Shown in pieces: positions 52,497 through 61,793 of a DNA stretch of 64,000 nucleotides. This DNA comes from Marixanthomonas ophiurae (GTDB lineage Bacteria > Bacteroidota > Bacteroidia > Flavobacteriales > Flavobacteriaceae), in contig NZ_QVID01000001.1 in assembly GCF_003413745.1 (NCBI RefSeq), positions 744,001 to 808,000 on the forward strand, in the 5' to 3' direction. Made by a program: the position numbers and the translations under genes. Position 1 is the first letter of the stretch, and the number at the start of each line of letters is the position of its first letter. The notes beneath the pieces are model-generated. The model was given only the letters and a program-made list of their open reading frames with translations, was not told the DNA's origin and did no database searches.

Positions 52497-52889
52497 TTAT
52501 CGTTTTAATTTTTGAAAAGGATTAAAATAAGTTACAATATTCTCTTTTCGTTTTAAAAATACCGCATTGCTTACATTCCAAAAGCACAAACTAAATGCAG
52601 TGGCTATTGCCGCACCTGTAATTCCAAAATTAGGAATAAGAATGAAATTTAAGCTTAAATTAAACCCTAAACTTACCAGCGCAATATTATGATATTGTTT
52701 TTGATAACCCGTCATTTGCATAATTATAGCTGCGGACCCCATTGCGCTACTGATTAAGTGAATACTACATAAAATAAGTAATACAGTTGTACCCGACTTA
52801 AATTCTTCCCCAAACAATCCCAACAACCATTTATTGGAAATATTTTCACTCTTGTTATCCTTAATCAATACGCCATATATTCCTGCCAT
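52497..52889 (-). pseudogene. Chimeric ORF: asparagine-synthetase-like start joined to a flippase tail
   Basis: This 130-codon ORF is open but not a natural gene. Residues 1 to about 18 (MAGIYGVLIKDNKSENIS) match the start of the adjacent asparagine-synthetase-like protein (MAGIYGVLLKEN). From about residue 19 the sequence is the C-terminal part of a Wzx-type flippase (WLLGLFGEEF, IIMQMTGYQKQYHN, LNFILIPNFGITGAAIATAFS). The junction lies near 52820-52850. The simplest reading is a deletion that removed the body of one synthetase gene and the first two thirds of a second flippase gene. The remaining tail has three to four helices and is unlikely to work alone. Confidence 0.85.
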
Positions 52890-54078
52890 GGTTATATTTT
52901 TTTAAATAAAGTAAGTATCTAATTAGTAATCCCAATAAACTTACAGCCGCAATACCTATAAGACCATATTTTGGGTAAAGAAAAAAGCTAAAGCATATAT
53001 TAAATAACAAAGCAACTATCAAAACGATTAAAACGTAGGTGTATACCGCTTTAGTAGCTAGGTATACTCCATAAGGTATTGTAAGGCTTTGAATTACTTT
53101 AGCGGCTAAAATTACGATAAACACCACTAATGTGTTTTCATATTCAGTATATATAAATTTTGTCAATAAAAAGTAAAAAATAAATAAAAGAATAGCTCCT
53201 AAAAAAGTAAAAAGAGTGTTTTTCCGCAATGAAGATTTGAAATAACTGTGTTTTTGTTTGTATTTTTCTATATCCACATTGGTTAAGGTCATAGAAACAA
53301 TAAGCAACATATTTGCAATCATTAAAGGAAAATTATAATCAGCCAATTTTCCTTCACTACTGCCAGAATAATAATTAATAATAAAAACATCGGTAACTAA
53401 AAAAGAAGTGTTTACCAATGTTGTTAAAAACAAAACACTTCCATTATAAAATTGAGATTTCAGGATAGCTTTTGTTTTTTTGAAAGACGTAATAACTGCT
53501 TTAATACTGAAGTCCTTAATAAGGTAAATAATTCCGATAATAAAAAGTGGGTAGGTACAATATATGATAGAAAATTCCTTTTCCTCTATCGTAAAAAAGA
53601 ACAATAAGATAGAGACTGTAAATAATATAGATACCAAACTCTTATAATAAGAAGCATATTTGCTGCCTTTTTCAACTAAATTATAGGCTTGATATATAGA
53701 ATTTGAATAATGAAATATGGCAAAGAAAAGTATTGGTACTATCAAAAAAAGATAATTAGCATTAAATAGTATCAGGATTAAAGCAGCAAATATGGTAATA
53801 CATAATGATAGAAATACACCCGTTATAAAAAAATCTTGTTTTTCTTGTTTGGTGCGCGTATAGGTCAATATTAATGCTGGGAAACCTAAAGATGCAAAAA
53901 TTGCGAAGAACTCTATTATTTTTTTATAGAGCTCAAATTCACCGTATTGTTGTTTTGTGGCATAATAGCTAATTATAAAAAACCATAGATATTCTAGACC
54001 TCTACCAAAAACAATCGAAGAGCCATATAATAAATAATGGGAGTATTGCTTATATTTATTGTTAATCAATTCTAACAT
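52861..54078 (-). CDS. Wzx-like oligosaccharide flippase
   Basis: The 405-residue protein has about 12 membrane helices and the MOP-superfamily start YSHYLLYGSSIVFGRGLEYLWFFIISYYA. It would flip the lipid-linked repeat unit to the periplasm and is the only complete flippase inside the locus. Its last nine or so codons overlap the first codons of the chimeric ORF by 29 bp, so its own C-terminus may have been altered by the deletion or may overlap naturally. The AT content is very high. Confidence 0.87.
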   Translation of the reverse strand: MLELINNKYKQYSHYLLYGSSIVFGRGLEYLWFFIISYYATKQQYGEFELYKKIIEFFAIFASLGFPALILTYTRTKQEKQDFFITGVFLSLCITIFAALILILFNANYLFLIVPILFFAIFHYSNSIYQAYNLVEKGSKYASYYKSLVSILFTVSILLFFFTIEEKEFSIIYCTYPLFIIGIIYLIKDFSIKAVITSFKKTKAILKSQFYNGSVLFLTTLVNTSFLVTDVFIINYYSGSSEGKLADYNFPLMIANMLLIVSMTLTNVDIEKYKQKHSYFKSSLRKNTLFTFLGAILLFIFYFLLTKFIYTEYENTLVVFIVILAAKVIQSLTIPYGVYLATKAVYTYVLIVLIVALLFNICFSFFLYPKYGLIGIAAVSLLGLLIRYLLYLKKYNHGRNIWRID

Positions 54079-54079
54079 T

Positions 54080-55093
54080 TTACTTTAAAAGATTTACATC
54101 TCCATAAGATACACCATTAATAATACACCCTTTAATTGAATATGTTTTTGACACATGAACAACCTCATCGTTATTAAAAAGAGAATAACTTATTTGTCCA
54201 AACTTTAAAGAATATCCATAAGTAATCCTTTCTGGATAAATAGAAAATAAAAAATCATACTTTTTAGTCGAATAACCAAATAAAGAAACCGTTCCAACAT
54301 ACTCATATATTTCTGAATCAAATTCAGGGTTAATATTACTGTAAGTTACACTCTCTTCTCCGTCAGCTATTTTAATTTGTTTAATTTTATAATATGTTTT
54401 TGAGTCTTCTTGAAACTTTTCAACTGATTCAAATATATATTGAGTACTTACACTACTACTTCCCCAAGGATCAACGATACTTTCGGAACCTTCATAATAC
54501 CATTTATTTCCTACTGAATAAGGGAATTGATACTTACCATCACAATTTTCATCTATTTCATTTCCGTCAATTTCTTGCGCATCAGGGTTTATTTCAGGGT
54601 TAATATCATTACAATCTAAGTTATTATCAACATAACCTTCAGGCTTAATACATACTTCTAGTAATACATCAGGGTTACCATAACCATCATTGTCCATATC
54701 TTCATACCAAATCGGAGTAGGAAAATCAGGGTTAATTTCAGGGTTACTATCATTACAATCTAAATCATTATCCACAAAGCCTTCAGGCTTAATGCATTCT
54801 TCTAGTGACACATCAGGATTACCATAACCATCGTTGTCCATATCTTCATACCAAATCGGAGTAGGAAAATCAGGATTTAATTCAGGGTTATTATCATTAC
54901 AATCTAAATTATTATCTACATAACCTTCAGGCTTAATGCATTCTTCTAGTGACACATCTGGATTACCATAACCATCGTTGTCCATATCTTCATACCACGC
55001 GATTTTTTCACAATTATTTATTACCTCTTCTGAATCATCGGAATTACAACAGGTTAAAAATATACTTACAATTAATAAAAAATGTACTCTCAT
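54080..55093 (-). CDS. Lipoprotein with three MopE-like repeats
   Basis: From the ATG at 55093 the 337-residue protein has a lipoprotein signal (LLIVSIFLTCC), then three nearly identical 48-residue repeats (about residues 33-176). Each contains WYEDMDNDGYGNP and LDCND.NPEINPD, with Asp-rich loops that resemble calcium-binding thrombospondin-3 or MopE-type metal-binding motifs. A final EIDGNEIDENCDGKYQ closes the repeat region, and a beta-rich C-terminal domain (about 120 residues) follows. Such proteins are surface-exposed in Bacteroidota. Inside a glycan locus its job is unclear. A longer reading to 55180 lacks a sensible signal peptide. Confidence 0.85.
   Translation of the reverse strand: MRVHFLLIVSIFLTCCNSDDSEEVINNCEKIAWYEDMDNDGYGNPDVSLEECIKPEGYVDNNLDCNDNNPELNPDFPTPIWYEDMDNDGYGNPDVSLEECIKPEGFVDNDLDCNDSNPEINPDFPTPIWYEDMDNDGYGNPDVLLEVCIKPEGYVDNNLDCNDINPEINPDAQEIDGNEIDENCDGKYQFPYSVGNKWYYEGSESIVDPWGSSSVSTQYIFESVEKFQEDSKTYYKIKQIKIADGEESVTYSNINPEFDSEIYEYVGTVSLFGYSTKKYDFLFSIYPERITYGYSLKFGQISYSLFNNDEVVHVSKTYSIKGCIINGVSYGDVNLLK
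54566..54997 (-). repeat. Three tandem 144-bp repeats in the lipoprotein gene
   Basis: Units at 54997-54854, 54853-54710 and 54709-54566 each encode 48 residues starting WYEDMDNDGYG. The first two are almost identical in DNA, and the third diverges slightly (VLLEVC for VSLEEC). Such repeats can change copy number by slippage or recombination. Confidence 0.9.
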
Positions 55094-55127
55094 AAAATTG
55101 TATTTTAAGATTCTTAATAAATCAATT

Positions 55128-56336
55128 TTATTGCCTAACCCCACAAAAATCCAACACCTCTTTTGAAGTATCAATATCAAGCGTTTTAAAGGCTGTATGC
55201 GCTACCAAAAACACAATAATATCAGCTTGGTGTATCGCATCAGAAACAGTCGTTAAATCGCGTGTGTCACCTTCTTTTAGGTTGGGTTCTACATCTAAGG
55301 TTGAAAAACCTCCTTTCTTTAAGGTTTTGGCTACGTATAATGCTGGAGATTCCCGTAAATCGTCAATATCAGGTTTAAAAGCAAGGCCCATACAGGCAAT
55401 TTTGGCTTCACGATCATTTTCAATCTTAAAAGCCAATGCTTTATTCTTTATTTTTTCAAGTACCCACTCGGTTTTGTAATTGTTGGTTTCGCGCGATTTT
55501 TTAATCAGGCCGCTTTCATTTGGAAATTCTGAAACGATAAACCAAGGGTCTACCGCAATACAATGGCCACCTACACCTGTGCCAGGCTTTAAAATATTAA
55601 CACGCGGGTGTTTATTAGCCAAATTAATCATCTCCCAAACGTTGATGCCCGCTTTGTCACAAATTACTGAAAGTTCATTGGCGAAGGCAATTTGGTTGTC
55701 ACGGGATGCGTTTTCTACCAGTTTTACCATTTCGGCAGTCTTGGCATTGGTTGGGTGAAGTTCGCCTACCACAAAGTGCTTGTAAAAAGCGATGGCTTTA
55801 TCGGTAGCATCTTTATTGATACCTCCAATGGCACGGTCGTTATGCTTTAATTCGTGCAGTACATTTCCTGGCAATACACGCTCAGGACAATAAGCTATGT
55901 GAATGTGTCCTTTTAGTTCGGGACGTTCTTCAAAAATGAGTTTTTGCACCTTCTCTGTGGTTCCTACAGGGCTGGTGGATTCCAATATTACCAACGCTCC
56001 TTTTTTTAGAGTAGGAATTAAGTTTTTGGTTGCAGAGAGCACATAACTTAAATCAGGTACGTGATTATCTTTAAACGGCGTGGGAACAGCTATTAAATAA
56101 ACATCTGCTTCAACTGGTTTTGTAGCTGCTTTTAAATGTTTTTCTTTTACCACGTGATGTACAAGGCCATCCAAATCAGGCTCTACAATATGTATTTTCC
56201 CTTGGTTAATAGTTTTCACCACATCTTCGCGAATGTCAACACCGGTTACTTTTAAGCCTCTGCTTGCTATCAATGCCGCTGTGGGAAGACCAATGTATCC
56301 CAACCCCATCATTACTACGCTTGGTTTGTGCTCCAT
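55128..56336 (-). CDS. wecC: UDP-N-acetyl-D-mannosamine dehydrogenase
   Basis: WecC oxidises UDP-ManNAc to UDP-ManNAcA. The 402-residue protein has VVMMGLGYIGLPTAALIASRG at the N-terminus, the catalytic Cys in GVGGHCIAVDPWF near residue 260, and the C-terminal GLAFKPDIDDLRESPA domain. The GVGGHCI.VDP form separates it from Ugd. It follows wecB by 3 bp and uses its product. Confidence 0.95.
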   Translation of the reverse strand: MEHKPSVVMMGLGYIGLPTAALIASRGLKVTGVDIREDVVKTINQGKIHIVEPDLDGLVHHVVKEKHLKAATKPVEADVYLIAVPTPFKDNHVPDLSYVLSATKNLIPTLKKGALVILESTSPVGTTEKVQKLIFEERPELKGHIHIAYCPERVLPGNVLHELKHNDRAIGGINKDATDKAIAFYKHFVVGELHPTNAKTAEMVKLVENASRDNQIAFANELSVICDKAGINVWEMINLANKHPRVNILKPGTGVGGHCIAVDPWFIVSEFPNESGLIKKSRETNNYKTEWVLEKIKNKALAFKIENDREAKIACMGLAFKPDIDDLRESPALYVAKTLKKGGFSTLDVEPNLKEGDTRDLTTVSDAIHQADIIVFLVAHTAFKTLDIDTSKEVLDFCGVRQ

Positions 56337-56339
56337 GTT

Positions 56340-57464
56340 TTATAGTTCTTTTATAAATGAAATTATCTTTTGCGTCGATTTTCCATCCCCATACGGATTG
56401 TGGCGCAGGCTCATTCCATTGTAATATGCTTTATCGTTTAGTAGTTTATGTGTCTCAGAAGTTATTTTATCTGAATCGGTGCCAACTAATAGTACCGTGC
56501 CTTCTTCTACTGCTTCGGGACGTTCGGTGGTGGTTCGGGTTACCAATACCGGTTTACCCAAACTAGGCGCCTCTTCTTGTATGCCGCCGCTATCGGTTAT
56601 AATCAAATATGATTTTTCCATTAGCCATATAAAAGCTGGATACGCCAACGGTTGTACCAAAATAATGTTGTCCACTCCAGCTAATAACTCATGAACGGGA
56701 CCTTTTACATTTGGATTTAAATGAACTGGGTAAATTATTTGAACATCTTTATTTGCTAGAGCTATTTCTTTCAACGCTTTGCATATGTTCAACAAGCCTT
56801 CCCCGTGATTTTCTCTACGGTGTCCAGTGACTAAAATTATCTTTCTGTCAAGATCCAGCTTCTCTTTCAGCATTTCGATTTCAGTATCCTTGAAATTTTT
56901 TGCATTCACTTTATCGATTCCGTATAACAAGGCATCAATAACCGTGTTTCCCGTGACCAAAATATTTTTTTCTGAAGTATTTTCAGCTAGTAAGTTTTCT
57001 TTGGAAAGATTTGTGGGAGCAAAGTGATAATCTGCTATTTTCCCTGTTAATTGGCGGTTAAACTCTTCAGGGAATGGATACTGCCTGTCAAAGGTTCGTA
57101 AACCTGCTTCTATATGACATACTTTTGCGCCGCTATAAAAACCTGCAATCCCGACAGCCATGGAGGTGGTTGTGTCACCATGCACATATACATAATCTGG
57201 ATTAAAGTCTTCCAATACCGGTTTCATCCCTTCAATAATGGTAGCGGTTAGGCTGTATAGGTTTTGGTTCGGTTTCATCACATCAAGATCGTAATCGGGT
57301 GTAATGTCGAAAAAAACCAATACTTGGTCCAGCATTTCACGGTGCTGAGCCGTAACGCATACTTTAGTTTCAAATTCCGAAGTGTTTAAAAATTGTAACA
57401 CCAAGGGAGCCATTTTTATGGCTTCTGGACGTGTTCCGAAAACAATTAGGTTTTTTTTCTTCAT
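56340..57464 (-). CDS. wecB: UDP-N-acetylglucosamine 2-epimerase (non-hydrolysing)
   Basis: WecB interconverts UDP-GlcNAc and UDP-ManNAc. The 374-residue protein (ATG at 57464) begins KNLIVFGTRPEAIKMAPL and has YVHGDTTTSMA, CHIEAGLRTFDRQYPFPEEFNRQ and TDSGGIQEEAPSLGKPVLVTR, the standard family blocks including the catalytic acids. A longer reading to 57503 overlaps rfbD and is rejected. With wecC and the WecG-like transferase it points to a ManNAcA residue in the glycan. Confidence 0.97.
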   Translation of the reverse strand: MKKKNLIVFGTRPEAIKMAPLVLQFLNTSEFETKVCVTAQHREMLDQVLVFFDITPDYDLDVMKPNQNLYSLTATIIEGMKPVLEDFNPDYVYVHGDTTTSMAVGIAGFYSGAKVCHIEAGLRTFDRQYPFPEEFNRQLTGKIADYHFAPTNLSKENLLAENTSEKNILVTGNTVIDALLYGIDKVNAKNFKDTEIEMLKEKLDLDRKIILVTGHRRENHGEGLLNICKALKEIALANKDVQIIYPVHLNPNVKGPVHELLAGVDNIILVQPLAYPAFIWLMEKSYLIITDSGGIQEEAPSLGKPVLVTRTTTERPEAVEEGTVLLVGTDSDKITSETHKLLNDKAYYNGMSLRHNPYGDGKSTQKIISFIKEL

Positions 57465-57466
57465 AA

Positions 57467-58315
57467 TCAGTTGTTCAAAATAATTTTGAGGCTTTCTTTC
57501 CAATGGATTGTTTCCACGTTTAAATTCTGTAATACTTTTTCAGTATTCAGCACACTGTACTTAGGCCGCGCTGCAAAAGTAGGATAATGGTCTGTTTTAG
57601 CAAGTTTTATCGCATCATTTTGATTGGAATAGTCTATAATAGCTTTGGCAAAATCATACCAAGTAGCTTCCCCAGTATTGCTATAATGGTATAAACCGTA
57701 TTTTTTGTTTTCTGAAGCAATAGCCTGTAATAATACACTTGCCAAATCATTTGCATTAGTAGGAGTTCCCGTTTGCTCGGTTGTGATACTAATTGTTTTC
57801 CGCTCCTTGACAAACTTTAGGATGGAGTTTAAAAAGTTATGTCCGTAAGTGGAGTATAACCACGAGGTTCTAAAAATAAAATAGTTGGTGCAAATCTCCC
57901 GAATGTATTGTTCTCCTTTCAATTTTGAAGCACCATATACATTAATTGGATTCGTGGCATCGGTTTCTAAATACGCCGTTGTTTTCTTTCCGTCAAAAAC
58001 ATAATCTGTTGAAATATGAATTAAAGTGGTTTTGGCTGTTTTGCAGGTCAATGCCAAGTGTCTTACAGTTTCTGCATTGTTATTAAACGCCTTCTTTTGT
58101 TCACTTTCAGCTTTTTCAACATTGGTATAGGCTGCGGTATTTATGCAGTAATCGAATTTCTTTTCTGAAAAAAGGGCGGTAACCGCTACTTGGTTTTCAA
58201 TATCAAGTTGGTTTCGCGAAGCAAAGAAAAAATTTAGTTGTGGATATTTTTCTGAGGCATCTTGTAAACACCTTCCCAATTGTCCGTTTGCACCTGTTAC
58301 TAATACGCTAGTCAT
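57467..58315 (-). CDS. rfbD: dTDP-4-dehydrorhamnose reductase
   Basis: RfbD (RmlD) makes dTDP-L-rhamnose from the 4-keto sugar. The 282-residue protein has the Rossmann start VTGANGQLGRCLQ, HISTDYVFDG and the catalytic YGASKLKGE. It is the last of the four rhamnose genes, overlapping rfbC by 4 bp, and wecB starts 2 bp after its stop, so the rhamnose and ManNAcA genes share a transcript. Confidence 0.96.
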   Translation of the reverse strand: MTSVLVTGANGQLGRCLQDASEKYPQLNFFFASRNQLDIENQVAVTALFSEKKFDYCINTAAYTNVEKAESEQKKAFNNNAETVRHLALTCKTAKTTLIHISTDYVFDGKKTTAYLETDATNPINVYGASKLKGEQYIREICTNYFIFRTSWLYSTYGHNFLNSILKFVKERKTISITTEQTGTPTNANDLASVLLQAIASENKKYGLYHYSNTGEATWYDFAKAIIDYSNQNDAIKLAKTDHYPTFAARPKYSVLNTEKVLQNLNVETIHWKESLKIILNN

Positions 58316-58866
58316 AAAATCGCTTCCTTAAACGCGGGAAGTTGTTTATCTTTTTCTGAAATGATTAAATCCTCTTTAGGCAGATGCCAATCCACCCCTA
58401 AGGTTGCGTCATCATAGATAATTCCTCCTTCTGAAGTTTTATCGTAAAAGTTATCACATTTATAGGCAAAAACAGAGGTTTTAGAAAGTGTAATGAAGCC
58501 GTGGGCAAAACCTCTAGGAACAAATAATTGTTTTTGCTCTACATCGTCAAGAATTACGCTGATGTGCTTTCCGAAAGTTTCAGAATCTTTTCTGATATCA
58601 ACAATAATATCCAGAGCTTTGCCTTTTACCACCCGAACCAATTTGCTTTGCGCCATAGGTCCTCTTTGAAAATGTAAGCCTCTTAACACACCATAGGTGG
58701 AAATAGATTGGTTGTCTTGAACAAAATCAATATCTAAGCCCGTTGCTTCTTTAAATGTTTGTTTATTATATGTTTCAGAAAAAAAACCTCTTTCATCTTG
58801 AAACATACGGGGTTTTAAAATGAAGCAGTCTTTTAATGTTGTTTGTTGTAGTTCCAAATTAATCAA
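58312..58866 (-). CDS. rfbC: dTDP-4-dehydrorhamnose 3,5-epimerase
   Basis: RfbC (RmlC) epimerises C3 and C5 of the dTDP-4-keto sugar. The 184-residue cupin protein has [29 protein letters not shown] with the catalytic His, and [14 protein letters not shown]. Length and motifs are normal. It overlaps rfbA by 8 bp and rfbD by 4 bp. Confidence 0.97.
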   Translation of the reverse strand: MINLELQQTTLKDCFILKPRMFQDERGFFSETYNKQTFKEATGLDIDFVQDNQSISTYGVLRGLHFQRGPMAQSKLVRVVKGKALDIIVDIRKDSETFGKHISVILDDVEQKQLFVPRGFAHGFITLSKTSVFAYKCDNFYDKTSEGGIIYDDATLGVDWHLPKEDLIISEKDKQLPAFKEAIL

Positions 58867-59716
58867 GTTGCATTAAATGGTTTCCGTATCCGCTTTTTAG
58901 TAATGGTTGGGCGAGTTTTACCAATTGTTCTTTATCAATATATCCCATCTCATAAGCAGCTTCTTCAATTGCGCCAATTTTTAGCCCTTGGCGTTCTTCA
59001 ATCACCTCAACAAATTGAGCGGCTTGCATTAAAGAGGCGAATGTACCGGTATCTAACCAAGCCGTCCCTTTATCTAATATGCTAACGCTTAATTTTCCTT
59101 GATTTAGGTAAGCGTTGTTCACATCAGTGATTTCTAGTTCACCCCGATTGCTAGGTTTTATGTTTGCTGCTATCTCAACAACGCTGTTATCATAAAAATA
59201 AATACCTGGTACCGCGTAATTGGATTTGGCTTGTTTTGGTTTCTCTTCAATAGAAAGTGCTGTTCCGTTTTTATCGAATTCTACCACGCCGTAACGTTCG
59301 GGATCGTGCACGTGATAGGCGTAAATAATACCACCATCAGGGTTATTATTGGATTGTAATAGTTCTTTTAATCCGCTTCCGTAGAAAATATTATCGCCTA
59401 AGATTAAAGCTACTTTGTCTTTCCCTATAAACTCTTTTCCAATTATAAATGCTTCGGCAAGGCCGTTGGGTTCATCTTGCACTGCATATTGAAAATCGCA
59501 ACCGTATTTTGAACCATCCCCCAATAATTTTTCAAATAAGGGCAGATCTTCAGGTGTTGAAATAATTAATATTTCACGTATTCCAGCATGCATTAGAGTT
59601 GACAAGGGGTAATAAATCATGGGTTTGTCATACACAGGCATTAACTGTTTGCTTACCGCAAGCGTCAATGGGTGTAATCGTGTGCCGGAGCCTCCTGCTA
59701 ATATGATTCCTTTCAT
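58859..59716 (-). CDS. rfbA: Glucose-1-phosphate thymidylyltransferase
   Basis: RfbA (RmlA) makes dTDP-glucose from dTTP and glucose-1-phosphate. The 285-residue protein starts [18 protein letters not shown] and has the nucleotide-binding [17 protein letters not shown] and [13 protein letters not shown]. Its product is also a common point of feedback control by dTDP-rhamnose. It overlaps rfbB by 4 bp. Confidence 0.97.
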   Translation of the reverse strand: MKGIILAGGSGTRLHPLTLAVSKQLMPVYDKPMIYYPLSTLMHAGIREILIISTPEDLPLFEKLLGDGSKYGCDFQYAVQDEPNGLAEAFIIGKEFIGKDKVALILGDNIFYGSGLKELLQSNNNPDGGIIYAYHVHDPERYGVVEFDKNGTALSIEEKPKQAKSNYAVPGIYFYDNSVVEIAANIKPSNRGELEITDVNNAYLNQGKLSVSILDKGTAWLDTGTFASLMQAAQFVEVIEERQGLKIGAIEEAAYEMGYIDKEQLVKLAQPLLKSGYGNHLMQLD

Positions 59717-60729
59717 AATCTATCTGTATTTTTTAAATACCACTCAATGGTCTTTTTTATACCGCTTTCAAAATTTTCTTCTGCTTTCCAACCCAATTCA
59801 TTTTCAATTTTTGAAGCATCTATGGCGTATCTAAAATCATGTCCCGGTCTATCGGTTACAAAAGTGATTTGTTCTTTATAGGAAACATCCTTTGGTTTTA
59901 AATTATCTAAAATATCACAAATAGTATGTGCGATGTATAGATTTTCTCGTTCATTCCGACCACCTATATTATAGGTTTCTCCTAATTCGCCTTTTTCTAA
60001 AGCTAATGTAATGCCTTTGCAGTGATCTTCTACATATAACCAATCACGTACGTTTTTACCGTCGCCATAAATTGGAATGGGGTCGCCTGAAATGGCTTTC
60101 CTAATGATTGTAGGGATTAATTTCTCTTTATGTTGGTTAGGACCATAGTTATTAGAGCAATTTGTAGTTACAACTGGCATGCCATAGGTGTGGAAATAGC
60201 TTCTTACAATAAAATCTGAGGATGCTTTTGATGCACTATACGGACTATTAGGAGCATAAGGTGTTTGCTCGGTAAACAATCCTGTTTTACCTAAGGTTCC
60301 ATATACCTCATCGGTTGAAACGTGAAGAAAGCGAGCATTTTTAAAGAATTCTTTTACCTTATTCGGCCCATCCATCCACGTGGTATATGCTTGGTGCAAT
60401 AAGTTAAACGTACCATTTATGTTAGTTTCAATAAAAGCAGCCGGACCGGTAATGGAATTATCTACATGCGATTCTGCCGCAAAATGAATCACTTTTTGAA
60501 ATTGGTGTTTTTCAAAAAGTGTTTTCAAAAACTTTTTATCGCAAATATCCCCTTCGATAAAATGATAGTTTGGAAGCTGCGAAACAGTCTCTAAATTTTT
60601 CAAATTACCGGCATAGGTAAGCTTGTCAAGCACAAAAACTTCGTTACTTGTGTTGTTAAGGTAATACTGGGTAAAAATAGACCCAATAAAACCTGCCCCT
60701 CCGGTAATCAGTATATTATCGTTATTCAA
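59713..60729 (-). CDS. rfbB: dTDP-glucose 4,6-dehydratase
   Basis: RfbB (RmlB) removes water from dTDP-glucose to give the 4-keto-6-deoxy sugar. The 338-residue short-chain dehydrogenase has GGAGFIGS at the N-terminus, [12 protein letters not shown], the catalytic YSASKASSD and [14 protein letters not shown]. It is the first of the rhamnose genes. A 16-bp palindrome lies just upstream (60738-60753), in the 49-bp gap to the Wzz-like gene. Confidence 0.97.
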   Translation of the reverse strand: MNNDNILITGGAGFIGSIFTQYYLNNTSNEVFVLDKLTYAGNLKNLETVSQLPNYHFIEGDICDKKFLKTLFEKHQFQKVIHFAAESHVDNSITGPAAFIETNINGTFNLLHQAYTTWMDGPNKVKEFFKNARFLHVSTDEVYGTLGKTGLFTEQTPYAPNSPYSASKASSDFIVRSYFHTYGMPVVTTNCSNNYGPNQHKEKLIPTIIRKAISGDPIPIYGDGKNVRDWLYVEDHCKGITLALEKGELGETYNIGGRNERENLYIAHTICDILDNLKPKDVSYKEQITFVTDRPGHDFRYAIDASKIENELGWKAEENFESGIKKTIEWYLKNTDRL

Positions 60730-60737
60730 AATATTTT

Positions 60738-60753
60738 TTTAGATTAATCTAAA
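60738..60753. repeat. 16-bp perfect palindrome
   Basis: TTTAGATTAATCTAAA is its own reverse complement. It lies 8 bp upstream of the rfbB start, in the gap after the Wzz-like gene. The lack of a loop argues for a protein-binding dyad rather than a terminator hairpin, although a T run does follow on the minus strand. Confidence 0.55.
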
Positions 60754-60778
60754 CAGATTTTAACACGGCATTGCGTAT

Positions 60779-61780
60779 CTATATGCTCTGTCTACTTTGC
60801 TTTTCTGCATCTTCATTTTGAGCTAATTTCCTGGCGTAATTAAAAGCTCTTACCAGCAATGCAAACAACAAGAAAAGGAAGATTAACAGGATAGGATATA
60901 CAATCATTTTATTACTTAGTTTACTGGGGGTAGCTTCAATCAATGATGACTTATTTATTAGAACACTCACACCTTTAGATAATATTAGATCTTCACTGAA
61001 TTCTTCAATTTCTCTTTGAAGATCCATTTTTGTTCTAACTAAGCCTGTTAAATCTTTATCAAGTGTTATTTGATTGGTTCTTATACCAATTTCCCCTGTA
61101 TTATAATTGTTTAATATATTGTTTATTTGTTTAATAGTTTCTTCATTTGTTGAAATCCGTTCCTCAATATTGCCAATAGATTTATTTTTTAGACTACCCA
61201 AAAGATCATTCGTGTTCAAATACTCAATAAAATAATCAACAGATTTTGGGGTAGCATTAGGGGCAAGAACCATTTCTATACTATGATATTTAAAATCAAT
61301 TTTGAAAGTACTATTAATAGTGTTGCCGTTCTCGTATTCATAATTTTCAAACAGAGCCTTAAGTGTAGCATTATCTCTACCGTAAATACTTGCTATATCT
61401 TTAAAGCTTATTACAGGCTCTATTTTAACATCCTTTAAAAGAGGCCCATTTTTCCATAAATTAGCTTCTTTTAAAAAAACTGAATCCCTATTTATTATCT
61501 TATCATTAAGCAAATCAATCGTATTATAAACATAGCCAACAGTATCAAAATTAATACGAATCAAAGCATTAGCCTCTTTAGGATTTTCGGTATCATTCTG
61601 AGAAAAATATCCCGCTAAAACTCCTACGATTATAAGCGCTAATAAAATAATCCAGTTTTTGAGTAAAAAAATGATAAAACGATAGGCAGCAATAAAGCAT
61701 TTTTTAAAAAAATTGCCTACTAAACTAAAGAGATAAAATAAATCTATTTCTTCGGAAGAATTGGTGGTTTGATTGCTCAT
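60779..61780 (-). CDS. Wzz-like polysaccharide chain-length determinant
   Basis: The 333-residue protein has one N-terminal membrane helix (about 39-62), a periplasmic coiled-coil region (about 190-280) and a C-terminal helix (about 287-312), the layout of Wzz/PCP-1 proteins that set O-chain length. It has no C-terminal tyrosine-kinase domain, and no Wza-type exporter is present. That supports an O-antigen-like rather than a capsule-type system. It is the first gene of the main polysaccharide operon. Confidence 0.85.
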   Translation of the reverse strand: MSNQTTNSSEEIDLFYLFSLVGNFFKKCFIAAYRFIIFLLKNWIILLALIIVGVLAGYFSQNDTENPKEANALIRINFDTVGYVYNTIDLLNDKIINRDSVFLKEANLWKNGPLLKDVKIEPVISFKDIASIYGRDNATLKALFENYEYENGNTINSTFKIDFKYHSIEMVLAPNATPKSVDYFIEYLNTNDLLGSLKNKSIGNIEERISTNEETIKQINNILNNYNTGEIGIRTNQITLDKDLTGLVRTKMDLQREIEEFSEDLILSKGVSVLINKSSLIEATPSKLSNKMIVYPILLIFLFLLFALLVRAFNYARKLAQNEDAEKQSRQSI

Positions 61781-61793
61781 AATCTATAGCGTA

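Noticed and set aside
52861-52889. Assembly error as the cause of the flippase/chimera overlap
   Set aside because: Both frames stay open and the overlapping start matches a real gene start; an error cannot be excluded from sequence alone but is not needed to explain it.
54566-54997. Tandem repeats as a CRISPR array
   Set aside because: The 144-bp units are contiguous, without spacers, and encode in-frame protein repeats.
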